From: CAVTWD01 sp963738325
GTDB lineage: Bacteria > Actinomycetota > Acidimicrobiia > Acidimicrobiales > Ilumatobacteraceae
DNA: 64,000 bases
Reading direction: 5' to 3'
Assembly (NCBI GenBank): GCA_963738325.1
Contig: CAVTWD010000015.1
Span: 62,001 to 126,000 of the forward strand
This document shows positions 47,783 to 56,332 of the stretch, in pieces. The notes beneath the pieces were generated by a model. It was not told the origin of the DNA. It did no database searches and saw only the letters and a list, made by a program, of their open reading frames with translations. Numbering within the stretch: position 1 is the first letter of the stretch; every line of letters starts with the position of its first letter. A program made the position numbers and the translations under genes.

Positions 47783-48223
47783 ATGAAGCATCCCGCGAAC
47801 CGCCGCCCCTGGCTCGCCTTGGTCGCCGCCGCCGGGCTGGTGCTCGGCGCCTGCTCGAGCTCCTCGGCGGAGCCGATCCCGAAGCCGGCCACGGCCGAGC
47901 CCATCGCGGGCAGCGACCTCAAGCGGGTGGCGCTCACCCCCCTGGCGGCCCAACGAATCGACCTCCAGATCGACGTGGTGCGGACCCGACCGAGCGCGGC
48001 GGGCACGGTCATCCCTTACTCAGCCGTGCTCTACGACCCGCAGGGCGAGACGTGGGCGTTCATCCAGACCGGGCCGTTGACCTACGTCCGCGCCCCGATC
48101 ACCGTCGATCGCATCGATGGTGATACCGCGCTCCTCTTCGACGGTCCGCCGACGGGCACCGTCGTCGTCACCGTCGGCGCCGAGGAGCTCTTCGGCGTCG
48201 AGATCGGCGTCGGCGGCGAGTGA
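47783..48223 (+). CDS. Small lipoprotein resembling the C-terminal part of an RND adaptor
   Basis: A 146-residue lipoprotein: MKHPANRRPWLALVAAAGLV then lipobox LGAC. The mature part (LKRVALTPLAAQRIDLQIDV, VIPYSAVLYDPQGETWAFIQ, VRAPITVDRIDGDTALLFDG, TGTVVVTVGAEELFGVEIGV) looks like the membrane-proximal end of a HlyD/CusB-type periplasmic adaptor, without the hairpin and lipoyl domains. That would suit a monoderm cell with no outer-membrane channel to reach. It starts 8 nt after the first RND gene and is 39 nt before the second. It could couple substrate delivery or pump assembly on the outer face of the membrane (inference). Confidence 0.8.
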   Translation: MKHPANRRPWLALVAAAGLVLGACSSSSAEPIPKPATAEPIAGSDLKRVALTPLAAQRIDLQIDVVRTRPSAAGTVIPYSAVLYDPQGETWAFIQTGPLTYVRAPITVDRIDGDTALLFDGPPTGTVVVTVGAEELFGVEIGVGGE

Positions 48224-48262
48224 TCGGGGCTGACGGGTGACGCGGCGAAGGGGGCCGGACCG

Positions 48263-51200
48263 ATGATGCGCTGGATCGTGTCGACCAGCCTCAAGTTCCG
48301 TTACCTCGTCGTGGCCGGGGCTGCGGCGATGATGTTGTTCGGCGTCGGCCAGCTCCGCAGCATGCCCCTCGACGTCTTCCCCGAGTTCGCACCACCGACC
48401 GTCGAGATCCAGACGGCCGGGCTCGGGCTCACCGCAACCGAAGTGGAAACCCTGGTCACCGTCCCGCTCGAACAGTCGCTCAACGGCATCGCCGGTCTCG
48501 ACGTCATGCGGTCGAAGTCGGTCTCGCAGCTTTCCGACGTCCAGCTCATCTTCAAGAGCGGCACCGACCTCATCCTCGCCCGGCAGCGGGTCGAGGAGCG
48601 GGTGGCGACCGTGGCCAGCACCCTGCCGAGCTGGGCCGGCCTGCCCGTGATGCTCCCGCCGATCTCAGCGACCGGCCGGGTGATGAAGATCGGGATCTCG
48701 TCGCCCACCTTGTCCCTCGAGGACATGTCGCTGACGGCCTACTGGAACATCCGGGCACGGCTCCTGCGGGTTCCCGGTGTGGCCAACATCAACATCTGGG
48801 GTCAGCAGCTTGAGACGATCCAGGTGCAGGCCGAGACAGGGAAGATGGCCACCAACGGCGTGACGCTCGACGAGCTCATGCAGGTCGCTGCTGACGCGGT
48901 CGACGCCGGCACGCTCCAGTACGCCGAAGGCGGGATCATCGGCGCGGGCGGGTTCATCGAAACGCCCAACCAGCGGATGGGGGTGCGCCACGTGCTCCCG
49001 ATCGTCACGCCGCAGGACCTCGCCAACGTGGTGGTGGCGCAGCGCGATGGCAAGCCGTTGCTCCTCGCCGACGTGGCCCGAGTGGTCAGCGGGCATGCGG
49101 CGCTCGCGGGCGCAGCGGTCATCAACGACGGGCCCGGGCTGATGCTCGTGGTCGAGAAGCTCCCGTGGGGCAACACGCTGGACATCACCCGCGGCGTCGA
49201 GAAGGCCCTCGACGAGATGCGGCCCGGGCTCCCAGGGCTCCAGATCGACTCCACCATCTTCCGCCCGGCCACCTTCGTCGAGCAGGCCATCCACGACCTC
49301 ACCTCGTCGATCGTCATCGGCGCCTTCCTCGTCGTGGTCGTCCTCGGCCTCTTCCTCTTCAACTGGCGGGCGGCGCTGATCAGCGTGATCACCATGCCCC
49401 TCTCGCTGGTGGCCGCCGGGCTCGTGCTCTACCTGCGCGGCGCCACGATCAACACGATGGTCCTCGCCGGGTTCGTCATCGCGCTCGGGGCTATCGTCGA
49501 CGACGCCATCGTCGACGTCGAGAACATCGTGCGGCGGCTCCGCCAGTACCGGAGCGAGGGGAGCGACAAGTCGACCGCCTCGATCATCCTCGACGCCTCT
49601 CTGGAGGTGCGAGGCGCCGTCGTGTACGCCTCGTTCATCGAGGTGTTCGCCCTCGTGCCGATCTTCTTCCTCACCAGCCTCACCGGCTCGTTCTTCAAAC
49701 CCCTCGCGGCCACCTACGCGCTGGCGGTGCTCGTCTCTCTCCTCGTTGCGCTCATCAGCACGCCCGCACTCAGCCTCATCCTGTTCTCGCACGGTAGGAC
49801 GACGCAGCGAGAGTCGCCCGTGACCCGCTGGCTCCAGCACGGCTACCAACGCCTCCTGACCTTCATCGTCCGCCGGCCCCTTCCCGCCTACCTGGCCGTC
49901 GGCGCGGTCGTGCTGGCTGGCATCGGCATCGTCCCTCGCCTCGGCGAGTCGCTCTTCCCGACGTTCAAGGAGCGAGACTTCCTCATCCACTGGATGTCGA
50001 AGCCGGGCACGTCGCTGGCCGAAGAGCAGCGGATGGTCACGGCGGGGAGCAAGGCGCTGCTGGCCGTACCGGGAGTGCGCAACTTCGGGGCCCACATCGG
50101 CCAGGCCCCCGAGGGTGAGGAGATCGCCGGCGTCGACTTCGCCGAGAACTGGATCAGCATCGACCCGAAGGCCAACTACGCGAAGACGCTGGCAGCCGTC
50201 GAGCGGGTCGCCGCCAGCTTCCCCGGGCTCTACACCGACGTGCAGACCTACCTGAAGGAGCGGATCAGCGAGGTGCTGACGGGCGAGAGCGAGCCGATCG
50301 TCGTGCGCATCTTCGGCCCTGATCTCGATCAGCTCTCCGCTAGGGCCAACGAGGTGAAGGAGATGCTCGCCGGCGTGAAGGGGGTGACCGAGGCGCACGT
50401 GGAGCTCCAGGTCAACGAGCCCCAGGTCGACGTGCAGGTCGACCTGGACAAGGCCCAGCGCTATGGCATCAAGCCCGGCGATGTGCGCCGGGCCGCCGCC
50501 ACGCTCGTGTCTGGCGAGGAGGTCGGCAACATCTACCGTGACGGCAAGAACTACGACGTGCAAGCCTGGAGCCCGCCGGAGTCACGCACGAGCGTCACCG
50601 ACATCGGCAACCTCCTGCTCGACACGCCCGACGGCGGTCACGTGCGCCTTGCCGATGTGGCCACCGTAAGCGTCCAACCCACTCCGAGCAGCGTCCAGCA
50701 CGAAGACGGGCAGCGTCGCATCGACATCGGCGCCAACGTCGAAGGTCGCGACCTCGGCTCGGTCGTGCGCGACGCGCAGACCCGTCTCGACCACATGACC
50801 TTTCCCCTCGAGTACCACGCCGAGCTTCTCGGCGAGTACAAGGAGCGCCAGGCGGCGCAGAACCGGCTCATCTGGTTCGCCCTGCTCGCCTTCTGCGGGA
50901 TCTTCCTCATGGTGTTCATCGTGTTCAAGAAGCTCCGCCTCGTCGTGCATCACCTCCTGACCCTGCCCATCGCCCTCGTCGGCGGTGTCATCGGCGCCTG
51001 GCTGACTGGCGGGATCATCTCGATCGGCTCACTCGTCGGGTTCTTCACCGTGCTCGGGATCACGGCCCGCAACGGGATCATGCTCATCAGCCACTTCCAG
51101 CACCTCGAAACCCAGGAAGGGGTGCCTTTCGGGCCGGGCCTCGTCATCCGGGGGGCGAGGGAGCGATTGGCGCCGATCCTGATGACCATGCTCGCCACTG

Positions 51201-51379
51201 GGCTGGCGCTGGTGCCCCTGGTCGTCGCCGGCGACGTCGCCGGCCAGGAGATCGAGTACCCGATGGTTGCGGTGATCCTCGGTGGCCTGGTCACGTCGAC
51301 GCTGCTCAACCTCTTCGTCGTGCCCGTTCTCTACCTCCATCTGGGCAAGAAGAAGGCCGATCGGGCGCTCTTGGCTTGA
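48263..51379 (+). CDS. CzcA/RND-family efflux pump, second copy
   Basis: Intact 1,038-residue RND transporter, clearly a paralogue of the first: MMRWIVSTSLKFRYLVVAGA, PLDVFPEFAPPTVEIQTAGL, VATVASTLPSWAGLPVMLPP, and TM4 GFVIALGAIVDDAIVDVENI with the proton-relay Asp pair. Second half: LPTFKERDFLIHWMSKPGTS-like FPTFKERDFLIHWMSKPGTS, ITARNGIMLISHFQHLETQE in TM10-11 and GARERLAPILMTMLATGLAL. Cys/Met-rich metal clusters of Cus-type pumps are not evident, so metal specificity is not assured. ATG 48263, 39 nt after the lipoprotein gene. Ends 33 nt from the convergent two-component genes. Confidence 0.95.
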   Translation: MMRWIVSTSLKFRYLVVAGAAAMMLFGVGQLRSMPLDVFPEFAPPTVEIQTAGLGLTATEVETLVTVPLEQSLNGIAGLDVMRSKSVSQLSDVQLIFKSGTDLILARQRVEERVATVASTLPSWAGLPVMLPPISATGRVMKIGISSPTLSLEDMSLTAYWNIRARLLRVPGVANINIWGQQLETIQVQAETGKMATNGVTLDELMQVAADAVDAGTLQYAEGGIIGAGGFIETPNQRMGVRHVLPIVTPQDLANVVVAQRDGKPLLLADVARVVSGHAALAGAAVINDGPGLMLVVEKLPWGNTLDITRGVEKALDEMRPGLPGLQIDSTIFRPATFVEQAIHDLTSSIVIGAFLVVVVLGLFLFNWRAALISVITMPLSLVAAGLVLYLRGATINTMVLAGFVIALGAIVDDAIVDVENIVRRLRQYRSEGSDKSTASIILDASLEVRGAVVYASFIEVFALVPIFFLTSLTGSFFKPLAATYALAVLVSLLVALISTPALSLILFSHGRTTQRESPVTRWLQHGYQRLLTFIVRRPLPAYLAVGAVVLAGIGIVPRLGESLFPTFKERDFLIHWMSKPGTSLAEEQRMVTAGSKALLAVPGVRNFGAHIGQAPEGEEIAGVDFAENWISIDPKANYAKTLAAVERVAASFPGLYTDVQTYLKERISEVLTGESEPIVVRIFGPDLDQLSARANEVKEMLAGVKGVTEAHVELQVNEPQVDVQVDLDKAQRYGIKPGDVRRAAATLVSGEEVGNIYRDGKNYDVQAWSPPESRTSVTDIGNLLLDTPDGGHVRLADVATVSVQPTPSSVQHEDGQRRIDIGANVEGRDLGSVVRDAQTRLDHMTFPLEYHAELLGEYKERQAAQNRLIWFALLAFCGIFLMVFIVFKKLRLVVHHLLTLPIALVGGVIGAWLTGGIISIGSLVGFFTVLGITARNGIMLISHFQHLETQEGVPFGPGLVIRGARERLAPILMTMLATGLALVPLVVAGDVAGQEIEYPMVAVILGGLVTSTLLNLFVVPVLYLHLGKKKADRALLA

Positions 51380-51412
51380 CCGGCACCACGTCACGCTGTG
51401 TTGGGCAGAGCT

Positions 51413-52786
51413 CTACCTCTTGTGCGGGCCGGGCTTGGCGCCGTCCGGGGGGATCGCCATGACGAACCTGGCTCCGCCCTCGCCCTCGTCGAGAGTGAGG
51501 CTGCCACCGTGGGCCACGGCGATCTCCCGGGCAATGGGGAGCCCGAGCCCGGTGCCGCCGTCATCGCGACTGCGGGCCTCGTCGATGCGGCTGAACCGTT
51601 CGAAGATCCGCTCCCGGTCGGCGGCCGGCACCCCCGGTCCATCGTCGGCGACCACGACCTCAGCCCAGCCGTCACGTTCCCGGGTCGCGACCGTGACGAC
51701 GCCCTGGGCGTGGCGGGTGGCGTTCTCGAGGATGTTGCGCAGGGCGCGAGCGAGCTGATCGGGGTCGGCGCGGACCTCGACGGGCTGCAAGCCAACGACG
51801 TCGAAGCGCAGGCGCGAGCGGGGCCGGAGCCGGGCGACCTCGGCGCGGGCCACATCGTCGACGTCCACCGGGACGGCGGCCGGGGACGCAGCCCCGGCGT
51901 CGGCTCGGGCGATGAACAGCAGATCACGGATGAGCCGCTCGAGGCGCTGGTTCTCGTCGAGCAGGTCCGAGCCGAGGCTTGGCCACTCGGTGGACTCAGG
52001 GTGGGCGATGGCCACCTCGAGCATCGTCTGTGACGCCGCGACAGGGCTCTGCAGCTCGTGGGAGGCATCGGCGACGAAGCGCCGTTGGCGCCGGACCGCG
52101 TCGGCCAGCTGGTCCAGGGTGTGGTTCATCGTGCGGGCGAGGCGCCCGATCTCGTCGTCGGTGGCAGGCTCGGCGATGCGGCGATCCAGGTCGCGACCCG
52201 AGATGTCGGCGACTTCGGCGCGGATGACCTCCACGGGGCGAAGCGCCCGCCCCACGGCGTACCAGGTGGTGGCGGCGACGAGGGCGAACAGCAACGGCAG
52301 CCCCACCCAGAGCATCCTGGCGAGGGTTTGGACGGTCTCCTCCACCTGGTCGAGGCTCGAGCCGACGTAGATGGTCCTGGGCCCGTCCGCGGTCGTGACG
52401 GATTGGGCGACCACCCTGAGGTGGTCGCCGTCCGGGGTGCGGATCGACCCCACCGACATCGGTTGGAGGCCGACCGGGCGTACCTGGGTGATCGGGCCCT
52501 TGCCCGGCAGGTCGCCGGCCGAGGCGACGACCCGACCGCCCTGGTCGACCACCTGGACGACCGTCTCCTCGTCGCCGTGGACCGTGAGGGTCTGGGGCAA
52601 GATGCCCTGGCGGGCGAGCTCTGCCAGGTCGCCAACCCTGATCCGGGCGGCCGACTCGATGTTGTCGGCCAGTGACCGCCGCAGAGTGGTCGCCAGCAGG
52701 TAGGCACCGACGCCCAGGGCAACGATGACGATGAGCGACGCCGCAATGGTGAGCCGGGCTCGAATGGTGGCCAGCGCCCGTAACAC
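51413..52786 (-). CDS. Sensor histidine kinase (two-component)
   Basis: Intact 457-residue HisKA-type kinase. TM1 at residues ~13-33, an extracytoplasmic sensor of ~125 residues, TM2 ~160-180, a HAMP linker (LRPVEVIRAEVADISGRDLD), H-box FVADASHELQSPVAASQTML with His243, N-box RNILENATRHA with Asn355, then VVADDGPGVP (G1), IFERFSRIDE (F) and GGTGLGLPIAREIA (G2). The sensor has GDEETVVQVVDQGGRVVAS, no evident metal-binding motif. It starts (GTG) directly after the response regulator stop, so the pair is coupled. It lies convergent to the RND operon it probably regulates. Confidence 0.95.
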   Translation of the reverse strand: MLRALATIRARLTIAASLIVIVALGVGAYLLATTLRRSLADNIESAARIRVGDLAELARQGILPQTLTVHGDEETVVQVVDQGGRVVASAGDLPGKGPITQVRPVGLQPMSVGSIRTPDGDHLRVVAQSVTTADGPRTIYVGSSLDQVEETVQTLARMLWVGLPLLFALVAATTWYAVGRALRPVEVIRAEVADISGRDLDRRIAEPATDDEIGRLARTMNHTLDQLADAVRRQRRFVADASHELQSPVAASQTMLEVAIAHPESTEWPSLGSDLLDENQRLERLIRDLLFIARADAGAASPAAVPVDVDDVARAEVARLRPRSRLRFDVVGLQPVEVRADPDQLARALRNILENATRHAQGVVTVATRERDGWAEVVVADDGPGVPAADRERIFERFSRIDEARSRDDGGTGLGLPIAREIAVAHGGSLTLDEGEGGARFVMAIPPDGAKPGPHKR

Positions 52787-53464
52787 CTAACCGCCCTCCG
52801 GGTCGAGCCGGTAGCCGGCCAGCCGGATGGTCTGGATCGCTTTGCGATCGAACGGGTCGTCGATCTTCTTGCGTAGGTAGCGGACGTAGACCTCGACGAT
52901 GTTGAGGTCTCCGCCGAAGGCGTAGTCCCAGACCTGCTCGAGGATCTCGGCCTTCGAGAGCACCTCGCCCTTGCGGCGCATCAGGAAGTCGAGCAAGGCG
53001 AACTGGCGTGCCGTGAGCTCGATGCGAGCCTCGCCCCGCCAGCACTCGTGGGAGGCCGGGTCGAGCCGCAGGTCCCCCGCAGTGAGGATCGTCGGACGCT
53101 CCCGGGTCCCACGGCGGACCAGAGCCCGCAGGTGGGCAACGAGCACCACGTAGGAGAACGGCTTGCTGAGGAAGTCGTCGGCCCCCGTGTCGAGACCCTC
53201 GGCGTGGTCGAGCTCCCCGTCCTTGGCGGTGAGCATCAGGATGGGCGTCCAGTTCCCCGCTTCCCGGAGTCGCGCGCACACCTGGTAGCCGTTGAGGCCC
53301 GGCAGCATGACGTCCAACACGATGGCGTCGAAGGTCCGCTCGCTGGCCAGCCAGAGCCCAGTCTCGCCGTCCCCGGTGACCTCGGCTACGAACCCCTCCC
53401 GCTCGAGGCCGAGCTTCAGCGCGGCGCCGAGCCGAACCTCGTCTTCGACTACCAAGACCCGCAC
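52787..53464 (-). CDS. OmpR-family response regulator
   Basis: A 225-residue regulator. Receiver domain: VRVLVVEDEVRLGAALKLGL, phospho-acceptor Asp51 in FDAIVLDVMLPGLNGYQ, ILMLTAKDGELD, LSKPFSYVVLVAHL with the conserved Lys. C-terminal winged helix: RIELTARQFALLDFLMRRKG, EVLSKAEILEQVWD, VEVYVRYLRKKIDD, IQTIRLAGYRL. GTG 53464 was taken as the start; the frame continues upstream through a fragment of a solute-binding protein, which is not part of this gene. With the kinase it forms an operon. Confidence 0.95.
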   Translation of the reverse strand: MRVLVVEDEVRLGAALKLGLEREGFVAEVTGDGETGLWLASERTFDAIVLDVMLPGLNGYQVCARLREAGNWTPILMLTAKDGELDHAEGLDTGADDFLSKPFSYVVLVAHLRALVRRGTRERPTILTAGDLRLDPASHECWRGEARIELTARQFALLDFLMRRKGEVLSKAEILEQVWDYAFGGDLNIVEVYVRYLRKKIDDPFDRKAIQTIRLAGYRLDPEGG

Positions 53465-53502
53465 GGCTTCAGCGTGGCACGATCGTGGACGCGGTGTGCT
53501 GG

Positions 53503-53711
53503 CCCTCAGTGTCTTCACCGCGGTGATCTCGTCGGCCGAGGAGCCGTCCGGGTTGGCCACGGTGAAGGCGATCCCGTAGGTCTGTTTGAACTCGGCCAGG
53601 ATCCCCCTTGTAGTTCGCCCAGTCGTCAGGCAGGGCGATCAGGTTGATCTTGCCGTGCTTCTTGGCTGCGTCGACGACGGTCCTTTGGGATCCGGCCGGT
53701 GTCGGCCCGAT
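53503..53711 (-). pseudogene. N-terminal stub of an ABC transporter substrate-binding protein
   Basis: In two adjacent minus-strand frames (break near 53605) the sequence reads TVVDAAKKHGKINLIALPDD, WANYKG, then LAEFKQTYGI, NPDGSSADEITAVKTLR, the start of a mature polyamine/iron-type extracellular solute-binding protein. Homology stops abruptly at 53503, 39 bp before the response regulator start, and the ~280 remaining codons are missing. It is a gene fragment left at the edge of the efflux/two-component island. Confidence 0.6.
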
Positions 53712-53721
53712 GAATCCTCGA

Positions 53722-53775
53722 CCGTTCGTGCGTGTCACAACCAACAGATCCGCGCGGATCGATCCGCACGAACGG
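53722..53775. repeat. Nested palindrome at the island edge
   Basis: CCGTTCGTGCG (53722-53732) and CGCACGAACGG (53765-53775) are exact complements. Between them sits another perfect palindrome, GATCCGCGCGGATC (53747-53760). It adjoins the solute-binding protein stub and may be a recombination junction, operator or terminator. The stretch 53776-54002 shows no gene. Confidence 0.5.
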
Positions 53776-54002
53776 CGAGCCCGGGCGCCAAAGCCGGCAA
53801 GGCGGGCGCCCTCCGCACGCCGATTGCCGGCACCGTGGCGGACGCCTCACCCGAGAGGCCCGCAGAGGCGCTACCCTCCGAAATGTCCGTCGGCGCGTGG
53901 ATCGAGACCGGTGGCCGAGGTCGGCAGCCGGGTTCGCCCACTCGGTCCGAGCCGGCTCCGCCTCGTGGCTCGCGGCGTAGGGGTGAACGACGGGGGGGTT
54001 TG

Positions 54003-56325
54003 ATGGCAGCGTCCGGTTCGATCCTTGGCAACTCGGTGGTCCGGCTCGAGGACCCGGTCCTGCTCACCGGCGCTGGCCAGTACGTCGACGACCTCGACTT
54101 CCCCGCGACCGCTCACGTGGCCTTCGCCCGATCGACCGTCGCCCACGCCAAGGTGCTCTCGGTCGACGTGAGCGAGGCCGAGTCGATGCCCGGTGTCCTG
54201 GCCGTGTACTGGGCGGCGGACGGTCACGACCTCGGCCTCGCCCCCTTCCAGGGCTTCCCGATGATGCCGCCCACCCTCAACCGGCCGGTGTTCGCGAAGG
54301 ACACCGTCCGCTTCGTCGGCGACGTGATCGCCGCGGTCGTGGCCGAGACACGGGCCCAGGCGGTCGACGCGCTCGACACCATCGTCGTCGACTACGACCC
54401 GCTCCCCGTCATCACGACGCCTGCGGCCGCGTTGGCCCCCGACGCCCCCCTGCTCTTCCCCGAGCACGGCTCGAACGTGTGCTTCGCCACCAACTTCGGC
54501 GAGGACGCCGCCCCGCTGGCAGGGGCCGACGCGGTGGCCGAGGTCACGATGGTCAGCCAGCGGCTCGCCGGTGTGCCGATGGAGACCAACGCCCTCCTCG
54601 CCGTGCCCGGCGACCCCGAAGGGGGCATCACCTGCTGGGTGTCCCACCAGGCTCCGCACTCTGCGCAGGGGGCGATCGCGCCGGCGCTGGGCCTCGACCC
54701 CGGCCAGGTGCGCGTGGTGTGTCCGTGGGTCGGCGGCGGTTTCGGGCCCAAGGCGGCCATGTACGTCGAGTACCTGGTGGCCGCGGCGGCGGCGCTCCAG
54801 CTCGGACGGCCGGTCAAGTGGACGGAGACCCGCTCCGAGGACATGGTCTCGCTCGTCCACGGCCGCGATTACTCGATGACGGCCAAGCTCGGCGTGAACC
54901 AGGACGGCAAGATCGTTGGCCTCGATGCCGCGCGTCGTCGCCTCGGGTGGCGCCTACCCCGCCATCGGGGCGATCCTGCCGATGCTCACCCAGATGATGT
55001 CGGTCGGCGTCTACGACATCCCCAAGGTCCACTTCGAGGCGATGACCACGCTCACCAACAACACCACGGTCGGCGCCTACCGAGGGGCCGGGCGCCCGGA
55101 GGCGACGCAACTCATCGAGCGGGTACTCGACGTGGCCGCCGACCAGCTCGGGATCGACCCTGCCGAGATCCGTCGCAGGAATTTCCTCCAGCCGTCGTCG
55201 TTTCCGCTCACGACGACCACGGGCGCCAACTACGACTCGGGCGAGTACGCGAAGGCGCTCGACGCCGCCCTCGAGGCCTCCGGCTGTGAGGAGCTCCGGG
55301 CCGAGCAGGCCCGCCGCCGGGCCGCAGGAGACCCGAACCAACTCGGCATCGGCCTGTCGAGCTACGTCGAGGTGACCGCGCCCGTCGGCCTCCACATCGA
55401 GTACGGCGGTGTCGAGGTGCACGAGGACGGTACGGCCAGCATGTTCGTCGGCACCAGCGCGCACGGGCAGGGCCATCGCACGGCCTTCGCCATGCTCGCG
55501 AGCGAGGTGCTCGGCATCCCGATGGAGGACATCAAGCTGGTCAACTCCGACACCCACTCCGTCCCGAGAGGGGCCGGCACCATGGGGTCGCGTTCGCTGC
55601 AGACGGCCGGCAGCGCGGTCCATCTGGCGGCCAACGAGGTGCTCACACGGGCCAAGCGCATCGCCGCCCACGCGCTCGAGGCGAGCCCGGAGGACATCGT
55701 GGTGGGCGACGGCGGACTGCAGGTCGCCGGTGTCCCGGCCAAGAAGCTGTCGTGGGGAGATGTCGCCGTCGCGTCCAACGACCCGGCCAAGCTCCCCGAG
55801 GGCGTCGAGCCCGGAGCGCTCCGCCACGAGCTCGACTTCGACGGCAGCGACTCCACCTATCCTTTCGGCGCCCACGTCTCGGTGGTCGAGGTCGACATCG
55901 AGACCGGCCAGGTCAAGATGCTCCGCCACGTCGCCGTCGATGACTGCGGCCGCATCCTCAACCCGCTGCTCGTGGCCGGCCAGCAGCACGGTGGCATCGC
56001 CCAGGGGGCGGCTCAGGCCCTCTTCGAAGAGGTGCGCTACGACGAGGAGGGCAACCCGATCACGTCGAACCTCGCCGACTACGCCATGCCGTCAGCGGCC
56101 GAGCTGCCGAGCTTCGAGGTCAGCAACACGCAGACCGAGAGCCCCCGCAACCCGCTCGGCGCGAAGGGGATCGGCGAGTCGGGCACCATCGGGTCGACCC
56201 CGGCCATCCAGAACGCGGTCGTCGACGCCGTGTCCCACTTGGGCGTGCGCCACATCGACATGCCCTGCACCCCGGAGCGGGTGTGGCAGGCCATTCAGGA
56301 GGCGAAGGCAACCGCCCCGAGCTGA
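54003..56325 (+). CDS. Molybdenum hydroxylase large subunit (xanthine dehydrogenase/CoxL form II-like; one frame break)
   Basis: Molybdopterin-cytosine-dinucleotide-binding large subunit, ~773 residues. SVVRLEDPVLLTGAGQYVDD at the start, VRVVCPWVGGGFGPKAAMYV, RPVKWTETRSEDM, the active-site loop TVGAYRGAGRPEATQLIERV (AYRGAGR of form II and related hydroxylases, not the AYxCSFR of form I CO dehydrogenase), SAHGQGHRTAFAMLASEVLG, TMGSRSLQTAGSAVHLAANE and GAKGIGESGTIGSTPAIQNA with the catalytic Glu. Frame break near 54935. Alone: no FAD or [2Fe-2S] subunit adjoins it, though these are normally in the same operon. The substrate is unknown; aldehydes, purines or nicotinate-like rings are possible. 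Confidence 0.92.
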
Positions 56326-56332
56326 TCGCGGC

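Noticed and set aside
54003..56325. Form I aerobic CO dehydrogenase large subunit
   Set aside because: The active-site loop is AYRGAGR rather than AYxCSFR, and no CoxM or CoxS genes are present.
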